In this document: positions 6,321 through 14,833 of the stretch, one piece after another
Position numbering within the stretch: position 1 is the first letter of the stretch
Layout of the letters: every line of letters starts with the position of its first letter
From: a virus
Length of the DNA stretch: 63,456 nucleotides
Virus record (IMG/VR): IMGVR_UViG_3300047558_000137
Coordinates: 310,859 to 374,314 of that record
Reading direction: 5' to 3' (one strand)
Notes under the pieces: generated by a model
Databases searched by the model: none
Told to the model about the DNA's origin: nothing
Seen by the model: the letters and a program-made list of their open reading frames with translations, nothing else
Made by a program: the position numbers and the translations under genes

Positions 6321-6349
6321 ATTATATAGCAGGCATCTTTTAATGTCAA
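6321..6349 (-). promoter_or_regulatory. Consensus sigma70 promoter (TTGACA-17-TATAAT)
   Basis: Both hexamers match consensus exactly on the minus strand (6349-6344 and 6326-6321) with optimal spacing. The predicted start is just upstream of the CAT tRNA. Transcripts would continue into the halogenase-like gene. Confidence 0.85.
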
Positions 6350-6357
6350 CTTGGTAT

Positions 6358-7110
6358 TTACCGACGCTCGATATCCTCTTCAATACAATCTGTGCCGTAC
6401 TGTATTTCTACAATTTTGCAAGGTGTATTAAACGGGTTAACTAAACGATGCCATCCGCCACGTGGGATGTGTATACTCATATGTTCGCTTAGTTCCTGTA
6501 CTGGCATGAAATATCCATTATCCATTTGCTGTTCGACAATGCATTGTCCTTCGCTAACGTGCCAGTATTCAGAACGTTTCCAGTGTCGTTGCATACTTAA
6601 ACTCTGCCCGGGATTTACTGTTAACTCTTTTACTTTAGTACCAGCAACTTCGTGTAGTACACGATAGTACCCCCATGCACGTTCAGTCTTAGGCGCTTTC
6701 CATTCTTCTAGGATCCAACTGCTACTGTTAGCTTTATTCTCTCCGCCAACACCAAATTTAAAGACTACATCTTTCTCAGTCATTTCTGGAATATTATCTA
6801 TTGTTCGGTCACCGCCGTTAGCAAAGATAATTTCATCGTTTGGATATAATTGTTTGACTAAACGAATAGCATTAGTAGAGCTACCATCATCGTCATTATA
6901 TGCAATTACATCATCCACCATTGATAAATTTTCAATAATAACAGAACGCTCAAACCATGGCATAAAAGCTCGCCCCTTTTTGCGCTCAAGCCAGTCATCG
7001 CTGTTAACTCCGACTACAAGACGATCGCCTAACTCTCTGGCGGCTTTAAAATAGGCAATATGCCCGCTGTGGATAGGATCAAATCCGCCTGTTACTAATA
7101 CTATTTTCAT
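6358..7110 (-). CDS. Nucleotidyltransferase-cupin fusion protein
   Basis: 250 aa with two domains. Residues 1-140 form a cytidylyltransferase-like Rossmann domain: GGFDPIHSGH gives the HxGH motif at 14-17 that binds the nucleotide phosphates. Residues about 150-245 form a cupin like the C-terminal half of type II mannose-6-phosphate isomerase/GDP-mannose pyrophosphorylase (PGQSLSMQRHWKRSEYWHV, then IPRGGWHRL). It probably activates or isomerises a sugar or alditol phosphate for glycan modification. It begins at the stop of the methyltransferase gene (TAATG overlap), so the pair is coupled. Confidence 0.75.
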   Translation of the reverse strand: MKIVLVTGGFDPIHSGHIAYFKAARELGDRLVVGVNSDDWLERKKGRAFMPWFERSVIIENLSMVDDVIAYNDDDGSSTNAIRLVKQLYPNDEIIFANGGDRTIDNIPEMTEKDVVFKFGVGGENKANSSSWILEEWKAPKTERAWGYYRVLHEVAGTKVKELTVNPGQSLSMQRHWKRSEYWHVSEGQCIVEQQMDNGYFMPVQELSEHMSIHIPRGGWHRLVNPFNTPCKIVEIQYGTDCIEEDIERR

Positions 7111-7865
7111 TAATTTGTAATCTTATAAAATTGTTTGTCTAGCCAACATACAACTAGATCATCTAAACGTGCGTATCCATATTTGTTTACACTGTTTACT
7201 AGACTATCATTGATTAAACCAGCATCGGCCAGGTCATACCAACTAGTATCAGGACTTAATGGTTCCATGTCCATTGCATAAACTGCTGCATATAACCAAG
7301 GACTGTTGTCTTTACGATAGAAGTACGCATCATTGCAATCAAATCCATTGATAGCCAACATGTAAATTAAGTTTAAGATATTATACCCAAACCGTTGCTT
7401 GTGATGACTTTCAATAACAATACGACCATTATATGCATAGGTCATTTGTGGAACTGCCAACATTAGCATTCCGTTAACATTTAAAGTCTGTTTCCATGCC
7501 TTTAAACATTCATAGGGATCTGTGGCTAACTGTAGACTGTTGTGGCTCCAAATTAAATCAACCTTAACCGGAAGGGTCCCGTATCGTTCAAAATTTCCCT
7601 CAACTGGGATTATATTTGGGTTATCTTTTAGTACGTCTGGATCTAGTCTACTAATGTCTTGGTCAACTGCATATACTCGATAGTTCCTTGGCTCAGGTGG
7701 ATCATCACGAGTATGTAGTGTTGCCCACCACGCAGTATCTAACCCGGCGCCACATCCCATATCGGCTATCGTAGTTAAGCTATCTAAAAAACTGTCATAG
7801 CCATAGATTAAATTTAGAACTTCTAAACTATGTTCATGACTATCGTATGAATTTTTAAACACCAT
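7110..7865 (-). CDS. SAM-dependent methyltransferase
   Basis: 251 aa class I methyltransferase fold. Motif I DMGCGAG is at residues 35-41, an acidic residue follows the second strand (AVDQD), and DLIWSHNSLQ corresponds to the post-motif region. Substrate unknown: the operon context (nucleotidyltransferase-cupin, glycosyltransferase-like) suggests a sugar or small molecule, but a nucleic-acid or protein target cannot be excluded. The 11-bp overlap with the upstream gene and TAATG overlap with the downstream gene indicate one operon. Confidence 0.75.
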   Translation of the reverse strand: MVFKNSYDSHEHSLEVLNLIYGYDSFLDSLTTIADMGCGAGLDTAWWATLHTRDDPPEPRNYRVYAVDQDISRLDPDVLKDNPNIIPVEGNFERYGTLPVKVDLIWSHNSLQLATDPYECLKAWKQTLNVNGMLMLAVPQMTYAYNGRIVIESHHKQRFGYNILNLIYMLAINGFDCNDAYFYRKDNSPWLYAAVYAMDMEPLSPDTSWYDLADAGLINDSLVNSVNKYGYARLDDLVVCWLDKQFYKITN

Positions 7866-8103
7866 GTCGTAATACTTCTATAACTATGTTTTCTTTTAAC
7901 TTTTTAAGTCTGGGCTCAAGTTGATAGTATGCTTCTGTTACTTCTGCATCTGACCCCCAGGCAATAAGATTGTTTAACTGCCCGGCCCATTTTTCGCAAG
8001 TATCTTTTTCTATCTGAAGTCCAATGGCATTATGTTTAGGTTTAGACCTAACGCAACGATAAAAATCGTCTACTAATTCTGCCGCTTGCTCTCTAGTGAT
8101 CAT
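7855..8103 (-). CDS. Hypothetical protein (82 aa)
   Basis: 82 aa, helical and charged; no recognised motif. The ATG overlaps the uvsY-like stop by 4 bp and the end overlaps the methyltransferase start by 11 bp, so it is part of the recombination operon. Confidence 0.6.
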   Translation of the reverse strand: MITREQAAELVDDFYRCVRSKPKHNAIGLQIEKDTCEKWAGQLNNLIAWGSDAEVTEAYYQLEPRLKKLKENIVIEVLRHGV

Positions 8104-8555
8104 GATACGGAAATGTCTTCCATTCCTGCTGTTCTTAGGCGAACAACGTGTCCTAACATAAAGTTTTTACTTTCAAGACCTTTCATTACCCCAAGCCATT
8201 TATTCCTTAGTAGAGCAACTTCGTTAATAATTGTTTCAAAGTCAACTACTTCATCTTCGGCTTCGGCATATTTTTCTGCATCCCTGCTAGTAAGAGCACG
8301 GGCATAGCCTTCGAGATACTTTTTGTAATGTTTTTGCCTAATCTTGCGTAACTGTATATTAAGGTAATTAAGCACCGCTTCAATCTCTTGTAATTGATTA
8401 AAACGGTGCTCAGTTATGCCTGGAAGATCGCTAAGTCCTTTCTCTACTTTACCACGAATAGATATTTCATACTTGGCCGTGGCCAACTCTTTATCGTAAT
8501 AATCAATAAAGTTTGGTATGTGACTTAGATCCGATACTACCTTATTATACCACAT
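8100..8555 (-). CDS. uvsY: UvsY-like recombination mediator
   Basis: 151 aa, close to T4 UvsY (137 aa). The helical C-terminal region with 'RNKWLGVMKGLESKNF' and 'RLRTAGMED' matches the pattern of T4-like cyanophage UvsY proteins. In T4, UvsY loads UvsX onto gp32-coated single-stranded DNA. Here uvsX lies directly upstream in the same operon, separated by one 77-aa gene, and gene 32 precedes it, so the three partners are clustered. Confidence 0.72.
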   Translation of the reverse strand: MWYNKVVSDLSHIPNFIDYYDKELATAKYEISIRGKVEKGLSDLPGITEHRFNQLQEIEAVLNYLNIQLRKIRQKHYKKYLEGYARALTSRDAEKYAEAEDEVVDFETIINEVALLRNKWLGVMKGLESKNFMLGHVVRLRTAGMEDISVS

Positions 8556-8557
8556 CG

Positions 8558-8791
8558 TTAATCTTCATATCCGGAATCATCGTCGTAATCTTCTTCGTAG
8601 TCGCTAGCATACTCTTTGTATGCTTTACTAAGAGCAGAATCTGTCCCCGAAAATTCTTTTAATTCAAGATCATTGAGCATGTCAACTAACATGCCCATAA
8701 TATTATCCGCAGCTTCTTGCCGATCTTTCTGCGGAATATATTGTTTTAGAGTAGTATATACTTCACTTAATACATCTACTTCAATACTCAT
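8558..8791 (-). CDS. Hypothetical acidic protein between uvsX and uvsY
   Basis: 77 aa with a strongly acidic tail of Asp, Glu and Tyr. No recognised family. The ATG overlaps the uvsX stop by 4 bp. The acidic tail could mimic DNA or bind a basic partner; this is inference only. Confidence 0.6.
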   Translation of the reverse strand: MSIEVDVLSEVYTTLKQYIPQKDRQEAADNIMGMLVDMLNDLELKEFSGTDSALSKAYKEYASDYEEDYDDDSGYED

Positions 8792-9867
8792 TCTGTTGCT
8801 TCCTCTTCAACTGGTTGTTCAATAGTCGGCGCATCTAACAAATGTGGATTAGCCATAATGTCTGCCATTACTTTGTCAAGGCTACCGTTGTCATTACGTT
8901 CCCATGCTTTACGGAATTGTTTGATGATTTCACCATCTTTAGTAGTGTAAACAAGACTGTTACCTTCTTTCTTCAACATGCCTTTGCCTTCAATTAAGTC
9001 AGTTAACCCTGAGTAAGGGTTCATGCCTGTTTCATAAGGAATCTTAACTTGAACACTTTCAAAAGGTTTAGCATAACGTGTTTTCATGATTTTACATGCG
9101 GCACGGATACCTTTAACTTCTGAAATCTTGTTACCGTCTTCATCTTCTTTAAGTTTTAACTTACGCATAGCAACAACAATACTTGATGCATAGATAAAGC
9201 CTTGACCACCAGAGATCTTATCATCTGGATCAAACATATCTTGACTAGCGTATGTATGATTAGTTGCAACCAATCCAATATTTAAGTCACCAAACATATT
9301 TACACAGTTACGAACAAGTGCTGTAAGTGCTTTAGGCTTACGGCCCATGTCGCCTTTGAGATCACCTGCTTGGAACTGATTAACGTCTGTGGGAGTCAAC
9401 AACATGCCTAATGAGTCAAGTACAAACAAGACCTTTGGGCGTTGATCTTCGGGTAGTGTTTTATATTCTGATACAAACTCACTGATCATTTTAGCCACAT
9501 CGTCGATCATGGCCATGTTGAGTTTAAGTAGTTTGTCCTCAGACGTATCAACTCCGAGGGCATGTAACCACGCTTCATCAAGAGCATTTTCAGTATCGAT
9601 AAGAATGACATAAATGCCTTGTTCTTGTGCATTTTTAACCAAGTTGCCCGAACAGATAAAGGATTTACCCGCACCAGATTCTCCAGCAAACACTGTAACC
9701 TTACCCATTGGTATACCACGGTTAAAGTCCCCACTAATAAGATAGTTAAGAGCGTAGTTGTTTGTTGAGATCCAGTCTGTTGGATCGTTGAAGCCGATGG
9801 AGATTCCATCAATGCTTTTAGTAATGCTTTTACGAAATTTGCTTACGTCGAATGGTTTAGTTGCCAT
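8788..9867 (-). CDS. uvsX: UvsX RecA-like recombinase
   Basis: 359 aa. Walker A GESGAGKS is at residues 62-69 and Walker B KVLFVLDSLG ends near residue 154. A SGGQGFIYASS segment corresponds to the L2/DNA-binding region. ATP-dependent strand exchange for recombination-dependent replication and repair, working with UvsY and gp32. Similar in length to T4 UvsX (about 390). A Shine-Dalgarno AAGGAA lies upstream of the ATG. The first gene after the 63-bp stem-loop that follows gene 32. Confidence 0.93.
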   Translation of the reverse strand: MATKPFDVSKFRKSITKSIDGISIGFNDPTDWISTNNYALNYLISGDFNRGIPMGKVTVFAGESGAGKSFICSGNLVKNAQEQGIYVILIDTENALDEAWLHALGVDTSEDKLLKLNMAMIDDVAKMISEFVSEYKTLPEDQRPKVLFVLDSLGMLLTPTDVNQFQAGDLKGDMGRKPKALTALVRNCVNMFGDLNIGLVATNHTYASQDMFDPDDKISGGQGFIYASSIVVAMRKLKLKEDEDGNKISEVKGIRAACKIMKTRYAKPFESVQVKIPYETGMNPYSGLTDLIEGKGMLKKEGNSLVYTTKDGEIIKQFRKAWERNDNGSLDKVMADIMANPHLLDAPTIEQPVEEEATE

Positions 9868-9891
9868 AAAATTATATTCCTTGAAATAGAA

Positions 9892-9954
9892 AAGCCAAGT
9901 ACGTGATCTGACGCAGTTTATCTTTCTGCCGATCTATATCTTCGTACTTGGCTT
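9892..9954 (-). promoter_or_regulatory. Large stem-loop between gene 32 and uvsX
   Basis: A perfect 12-bp inverted repeat (AAGCCAAGTACG/CGTACTTGGCTT) encloses 39 nt that can fold further (GATC/GATC and GCAG/CTGC). On the minus strand it ends in TTTTC. It may be an attenuator, an mRNA-stability element or an RNase processing site that separates gene 32 expression from uvsX. Confidence 0.65.
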
Positions 9955-9964
9955 AGGGGCCGTA

Positions 9965-10960
9965 TTATTGCTTACGGCTACGGATCATCGCTAGGATGTC
10001 TTCAGCACGTTGGCTGCTAGGTTTAGCAACTGGTGCTTCTGCTGCTTCTGCGGCATCATCTTCCCATGGAGCAGATTCTGCTACTGGAGCAGGTGCCGGT
10101 GTTGCTGGACGAGCTTGTGCTACTGGTGTAGGTGCTTGTGCAGGTGTTTCACCATCTGTGCCTGTACCTACATTCAAGCCAGCTGGCTTGTAGTAGTTGG
10201 CCCAACGATCTGGGTCATATGGTTGGCCATCGACAGATGCTTCAAACATCTCTTTGATAACTTTCAACTCAACATCACCTGGCTTCTTAGGTAAGAAGTC
10301 TGCCAAGTTATGAAGACCATATTGCTCAATTGCTGCCGCTTCATCTGCTGTTAGTGCAGACTCTTTACGTGCCCAGCTACTTGTGCTGTAGTCAGCATAG
10401 CCGCCTTTGCTTGTTTTCTTGATGCTGAAATCAAGACCAGACTGATAGTCAGTAGGCATACTGTCCATGTCAGGATCCATCAATGCATTCTTGATCAAGT
10501 TAAAGATTTGTGGGCTGATCACAAATCGACGGATTGGATTTTCTGGTGTCTTGTCGTCACCAACTGGGTTATCGCGAACAAAGCCTTGGAACAAGTAGCT
10601 TTTCTTTTTCCAATATTTGCGACCCATATCTTCGAGGTTAGGGTCCTTAAACCATGTGCGTACTTCTGCAAGTACCGGACATGCCTCGCCCCACATCTCA
10701 ACGCACGGTACTTGTACCATAACAGGCTTGCTGTCTGCTTGACCTTTGATGCCAGCAAAAGGCAACTTGATCATAAGTCTTTCGACCCAGAAAAAGTCAT
10801 TCTTTGTATTTGCATCAGGAAGGAATCTTACGCGAGCTGTTGTGTTTTCTGGAATGTTCCAGTGTGCGTAAATGGCGTTGTCGCCTTGTGGTCTGTTACC
10901 GCCACTGCGGTTCTCTTGTGCTTGTAGTTTAGCGCGAATTTCTGCCAATGTCATAGCCAT
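9965..10960 (-). CDS. 32: gp32-like single-stranded DNA-binding protein
   Basis: 331 aa (T4 gp32 is 301). The N-terminal ~20 residues are the basic cooperativity region. The OB-fold core carries C86 and C94 in a PCVEMWGEACP segment that matches the zinc-site region of T4-like gp32, although only two cysteines are present. The C-terminal third is a long Ala/Pro-rich linker with an acidic stretch, then a basic terminus. It coats ssDNA and recruits replication and recombination proteins. Shine-Dalgarno AAGGAG is 7 nt before the ATG, and a roughly 100-nt structured leader precedes it. Confidence 0.88.
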   Translation of the reverse strand: MAMTLAEIRAKLQAQENRSGGNRPQGDNAIYAHWNIPENTTARVRFLPDANTKNDFFWVERLMIKLPFAGIKGQADSKPVMVQVPCVEMWGEACPVLAEVRTWFKDPNLEDMGRKYWKKKSYLFQGFVRDNPVGDDKTPENPIRRFVISPQIFNLIKNALMDPDMDSMPTDYQSGLDFSIKKTSKGGYADYSTSSWARKESALTADEAAAIEQYGLHNLADFLPKKPGDVELKVIKEMFEASVDGQPYDPDRWANYYKPAGLNVGTGTDGETPAQAPTPVAQARPATPAPAPVAESAPWEDDAAEAAEAPVAKPSSQRAEDILAMIRSRKQ

Positions 10961-11058
10961 AATGTTTCTCCTTAATAAAATGTGCCATAATAAATGTGTT
11001 TAGCACACAACATGTATTGTGCGCTTTTGTATTTACCTTTGTCAAAGGTTTTTTAGAA
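10961..11058 (-). promoter_or_regulatory. Gene 32 leader with promoter-like and hairpin elements
   Basis: The minus strand holds TTGACA followed after 18 nt by CACAAT, a weaker sigma70-type promoter. Downstream is a GCACA/TGTGC hairpin whose 3' arm could alternatively pair with a second GCACA closer to the ribosome-binding site. T4 gp32 autoregulates its own translation through a structured leader; a similar arrangement here is inference. Confidence 0.4.
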
Positions 11059-12615
11059 TTATTTTGCCAAACCTGCTAAACGACGAATAAATGATAATGA
11101 ATCATTTTCGTTTACAACTGGTTCATCCATCGTAGTATTACCAGTTTGGTTTGCGTTGTTAGGTGGTTCCGGACTTACTTGTGCAGTAAAGTTATTTTGA
11201 TCTTGTGCATAGCTTGGTTCAGGCATAACAATGTCTGCTAACAACTCTGGTTGGTTTTGTTCAATCCAAGTTTTTACAATACCACGCACATCAGCATCAG
11301 GGCCTTGGCCGCGGTCACTTGCGTAGTTCTGCACTAGCCGTTGTAATGAATCTTGATTTGGTATTAGCTTTTCTAAAGTAGATGTAGCGTCGATGCCATT
11401 GATGCCACCAGGTTGTGCCTGTGCAAAGAAATCACTTAGTGATGCCGGTGCTTGTTCCATGTCTTCCAACATAGTCGATGCCCATTCATCTAACTCATAA
11501 CTTAATTTACTTGCCGCTTCATTTTGTTGTTGCTTGTATGCTCTATATACATAAGGCAATGCTTCGTCAAAACGGCTATCGTATACTTTCTTAACCCAAC
11601 GTTCTTTTAATGCTTCTACATCAACATCTTCTTCGATGTCGTTTGCTGCCACAAAGTTTTCTTTGTAGTCTTTAAAGTAACGTTCACTACGCAAATGACC
11701 AAGTGTTTTCTTTAGTTTCTCGTAGTGAGTAACTGCGGCACGGGTCATGTCGTTTGTTTCTTGGTCTTCAAACTCACGTAGTTTTTGGCTACGAACAAAG
11801 TGCTTCATTGCTGCCATCTCATGTACCATATTGTTGATATGGTTAGAGAAGTCATCATATAACGACCCGCCTTGTGTTAAATGTTCCGCAAGTGCATAGG
11901 CACCATTTAAATTTGTATGCTGTAATAGGAAACGTTCGCCAAGTTCAGTTTCTAAAAAGATGCTTTCAATTTGACGACTACGTGCGCCGCGAATTTCTTC
12001 ATCTACTTTGTTCTTGTGACGAACTAGAATCTTGCATTTGCCTTTGTCGGCAAAACTGTTATAAGGGCGGCCTGGTGTGCCATATAACTTGCTTTCAGTA
12101 ACAGGTGCTTCAGCTGAACTGAATGTATCATCTGTTTTGGCCTGTTGCTTAATATCTCTTATGTCTAGGTTACTCTTAGTAATATCACGTGTGTCAAAGC
12201 TCAATAGATTGCGCTTGGCAAACTGACGTAGATTACGCAGGAACTCGTACCAATTTTTACGTTGGTCTTCGTCCATGTCTCTAGTAATGTTTTGTGCAAA
12301 ATAAATCTTTACACTTGTTTCGTCAATCAAACTGATAGTAATTTTACCAAATCCTGTTTCAGCAGCAGGTTTAACTTTTGCATCTGGCATCTTGTTTAGT
12401 AACGAATCAAGTTTGCTATCAATGCTACCAAACTCACCTGCTAGATCTTCGTCGAGTCCATCAACTTTGTTATCCACATAGGTAAAGTTAAAAAAACGTG
12501 CTTTTTCTGGATCACTAGTGGCGTTGGCTTTTTCGTCGCCAAGTACTATGTTAGGGAAACGGCTACGTATTTTATCAAAAAGGGCTGCTGCTACTGATTC
12601 AATTTCTTTAGACAT
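11059..12615 (-). CDS. Hypothetical late protein, LAG-motif tail
   Basis: 518 aa, mostly helical and charged, without recognised domains. The C-terminus (SLSFIRRLAGLAK) ends in the short motif RLAGL. The same type of motif occurs in the scaffold gp22-like protein and in the 664-aa and 133-aa proteins of this window, suggesting a head-assembly connection. The ATG is 5 nt after a GCTAAATA late-promoter element, with no Shine-Dalgarno sequence, so late and leaderless expression is predicted. It directly follows the terminase gene. Confidence 0.7.
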   Translation of the reverse strand: MSKEIESVAAALFDKIRSRFPNIVLGDEKANATSDPEKARFFNFTYVDNKVDGLDEDLAGEFGSIDSKLDSLLNKMPDAKVKPAAETGFGKITISLIDETSVKIYFAQNITRDMDEDQRKNWYEFLRNLRQFAKRNLLSFDTRDITKSNLDIRDIKQQAKTDDTFSSAEAPVTESKLYGTPGRPYNSFADKGKCKILVRHKNKVDEEIRGARSRQIESIFLETELGERFLLQHTNLNGAYALAEHLTQGGSLYDDFSNHINNMVHEMAAMKHFVRSQKLREFEDQETNDMTRAAVTHYEKLKKTLGHLRSERYFKDYKENFVAANDIEEDVDVEALKERWVKKVYDSRFDEALPYVYRAYKQQQNEAASKLSYELDEWASTMLEDMEQAPASLSDFFAQAQPGGINGIDATSTLEKLIPNQDSLQRLVQNYASDRGQGPDADVRGIVKTWIEQNQPELLADIVMPEPSYAQDQNNFTAQVSPEPPNNANQTGNTTMDEPVVNENDSLSFIRRLAGLAK

Positions 12616-12620
12616 AATAC

Positions 12621-12627
12621 TATTTAG
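12621..12627 (-). promoter_or_regulatory. Late promoter CTAAATA, 5 nt before ATG
   Basis: The minus strand reads GCTAAATA GTATT ATG. It matches the T4 late-promoter core, and the spacing puts the predicted start on the A of the ATG at 12615. Confidence 0.65.
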
Positions 12628-12628
12628 C

Positions 12629-14188
12629 TCAAATCATTATGAACGGCATGGGTTCAATAAAGGTATCTGCACTGTCCCGTAGTTCTTCATCCATTCCAGA
12701 ATCATAACTTTGTAACATCTGAATCATGCGTATTGCCAGTAATGTAGACATAACTAAGTCATCGTGTTCGCCTATTTTGGCTGCATAACTAGTGCCCGCA
12801 GCCACAAACGTTTTAAGTTCTGAAATTAATAGCTTACTTGCAATAGCAATACGTTTGGTTTCTACTAGACTCTTTAACTTAGCACAGGCTGCTAATTTGG
12901 TTTTGTTTGTTGTAGTAAAACCTCTGCGCTGACGGCCTACCCCCATACGCTTTGGTTCTGTTAAGAATGTTCCTGGAATTGTTTCTTCGCCCAGTTCATT
13001 GATAGCAACTAATGCTGCTTCCCCAAGGGTGTTGTTTTCAACACTGTAATAAACGTTTGTTGGTCCTGCAATGTCTGCTAGGTATTGGCAAATTTCTTTC
13101 ATAATAACAACTTGCCGTTGCACCAGAGTTTTATTATGGCTCCATTCAGCAACTTGTTTTAAGCCAGGTAATTCGAATACCTGTATAGCAGCCGGATCCG
13201 ACCCAGTACCTAAACTTGGGTCGAGTGCAACTACGTAAGTACAATCCTTACTTGGTTTTTTGTACCAACGAATCTGCCCTTGTTTTTCAATTGGGTCTAT
13301 GCCAGCCATTTCAACTAGGTGCAAGGGATTAATTAGTGTTTCATCAAAGATAATGAATTCACATTCCATTTCACGACGGAAACGTTCGTCCCCTAGTTGG
13401 GCCCGCATTTCGTCTGCCCATTTTTCATCACGATCCGGATGCTCGCGCCAATCACTGCGGAACGCTTTAAATCCATTTTTGCCCAATGGGGTTTCGTTAC
13501 CATATTCATCAAATGTATTGTTGGCGCCGCGCCAAATTAAAGCAAATTGATCTTCGTCACTATTCGGAGTACTTGTAATAATACACTTACCACCAGTTGC
13601 TAGTGTAGGAGTAATAGCTGTCCAGAATTCGCTGGCAATGTTTGGTCTAACGAACGCAAACTCGTCACAGTATAGGAGAGAAATAGACATACCCCGTCCT
13701 GTGTTTTCTGTTGTAGTTTGGCTTACAATACGGCTACCGTTTTCAAAGTCCAGTGATCCTTTGTTGTAACTTGTAACACCAGCACGTATAAAGTCCGGGC
13801 AGTTCTCGTATGCGTAACGCACCCGTTGCATAATTTCTTGGGCGCCAATATACTTGTGCGCCGCAACCAAAATAGTCGAGTCTGGAACAAACATAGCATA
13901 CCAAAGTAAGTAGCCTGCGGCACTTGTCGATTTACCAGTTTGTCGAGGCATTAGACTGATACTGTACCTATATCCATGATAGCTATCAATTAGTCGTTCT
14001 TGGTACTCAAACGGGACATATTGAATACTACCCTTAGTTGGGTGCTGTATGTAAAAGTAGTTACTCATAAAGTAACGTGGCCCAGTTACTGGATCTGCAC
14101 ACTTAGCAATTTCAATAATCTGCTGTTCAGTGTAAGACATCTTTTGATAAGGTGTCTTAATAATTGCAGTTTCTAACGGTTTACTCAT
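12629..14188 (-). CDS. 17: Terminase large subunit (gp17)
   Basis: 519 aa. N-terminal ATPase: Walker A-like PRQTGKST at 81-88, Walker B LLYCDE with D175/E176. C-terminal RNase H-like nuclease: VVALDPSLGTGSD with the metal-binding Asp323. It cuts concatemeric DNA and powers packaging through the gp20 portal with gp16. Slightly shorter than T4 gp17 (610). The stop lies close to the late promoter of the 518-aa gene. The start has no clear Shine-Dalgarno sequence; a TTAAATA element lies about 27 nt upstream. Confidence 0.94.
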   Translation of the reverse strand: MSKPLETAIIKTPYQKMSYTEQQIIEIAKCADPVTGPRYFMSNYFYIQHPTKGSIQYVPFEYQERLIDSYHGYRYSISLMPRQTGKSTSAAGYLLWYAMFVPDSTILVAAHKYIGAQEIMQRVRYAYENCPDFIRAGVTSYNKGSLDFENGSRIVSQTTTENTGRGMSISLLYCDEFAFVRPNIASEFWTAITPTLATGGKCIITSTPNSDEDQFALIWRGANNTFDEYGNETPLGKNGFKAFRSDWREHPDRDEKWADEMRAQLGDERFRREMECEFIIFDETLINPLHLVEMAGIDPIEKQGQIRWYKKPSKDCTYVVALDPSLGTGSDPAAIQVFELPGLKQVAEWSHNKTLVQRQVVIMKEICQYLADIAGPTNVYYSVENNTLGEAALVAINELGEETIPGTFLTEPKRMGVGRQRRGFTTTNKTKLAACAKLKSLVETKRIAIASKLLISELKTFVAAGTSYAAKIGEHDDLVMSTLLAIRMIQMLQSYDSGMDEELRDSADTFIEPMPFIMI

Positions 14189-14208
14189 AAGTATTTTTCA
14201 TATATAAT
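14180..14208 (+). promoter_or_regulatory. sigma70-type promoter for the HNH gene
   Basis: TTTACT, 17 nt, then a perfect TATAAT on the plus strand, about 40 nt before the HNH start. The -35 matches 4 of 6. Confidence 0.5.
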
Positions 14209-14248
14209 ATAAGTATATTTAACTGTTATCAGTCAAAAAGAAATCAAA

Positions 14249-14833
14249 ATGTCAAATACTCTTTTACTCAATGCAAACTATGATCCAATTTCGATTCTGC
14301 CACTGAGCGTAATCAATTGGCAACATGCACTAAAGTTGTACTTCTTAGATCGTGTTACGATTATAGAATCCTACGACGATTGGGTAGTACGCAGTGAAAA
14401 GCTCACTATCAACGTGCCCAGCGTTTGCGTGACTAAAGAATACTTTAACTACAAAAGAGCAGTTAAGTTTAGTCGTGCCAACATGTATCTACGTGATTTG
14501 TATACTTGCCAATATTGTGGCGAAGTATTTCAAAGTACAGCACTAACCATCGACCACGTGATTCCACGTATGGCTGGCGGTAAGACTAACTTTGAAAACT
14601 GTGTAACTAGTTGCAAGCCATGTAACCATCGCAAGGGTAGCAAGCTGATGAAGCCACTGCGTGAGCCTTATAAGCCTGATTACTATAGTTTGGTTGCTAA
14701 ATGGAAGGATCGCAAGATCCATGTGCCAAAGGCATCATGGTATCAGTATCTAGGTATTAAGAATCCTGCCCTGGCAGAGGACGCTGTTGATACTGAGGGT
14801 GCTTATCTAGGTAACTTTCGATTTGACGTCTAA
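14249..14833 (+). CDS. HNH endonuclease
   Basis: 194 aa on the opposite strand to its neighbours. The HNH/treble-clef core is clear: C87xxC90, then IDHVIPR (H103), GGKTNFEN (N114/N117), then C122xxC125NHRKG. It should be a metal-dependent DNase, probably a mobile (homing-type) gene next to the terminase, a common place for such genes. The last 77 bp are antisense to the end of the 133-aa gene at 14,757-15,158. It has its own plus-strand promoter. Confidence 0.85.
   Translation: MSNTLLLNANYDPISILPLSVINWQHALKLYFLDRVTIIESYDDWVVRSEKLTINVPSVCVTKEYFNYKRAVKFSRANMYLRDLYTCQYCGEVFQSTALTIDHVIPRMAGGKTNFENCVTSCKPCNHRKGSKLMKPLREPYKPDYYSLVAKWKDRKIHVPKASWYQYLGIKNPALAEDAVDTEGAYLGNFRFDV

Noticed and set aside
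10508-10927. Plus-strand 139-codon frame opposite gene 32
   Set aside because: Cys/Phe/Leu-rich composition, no ribosome-binding site, antisense to a well-supported gp32.
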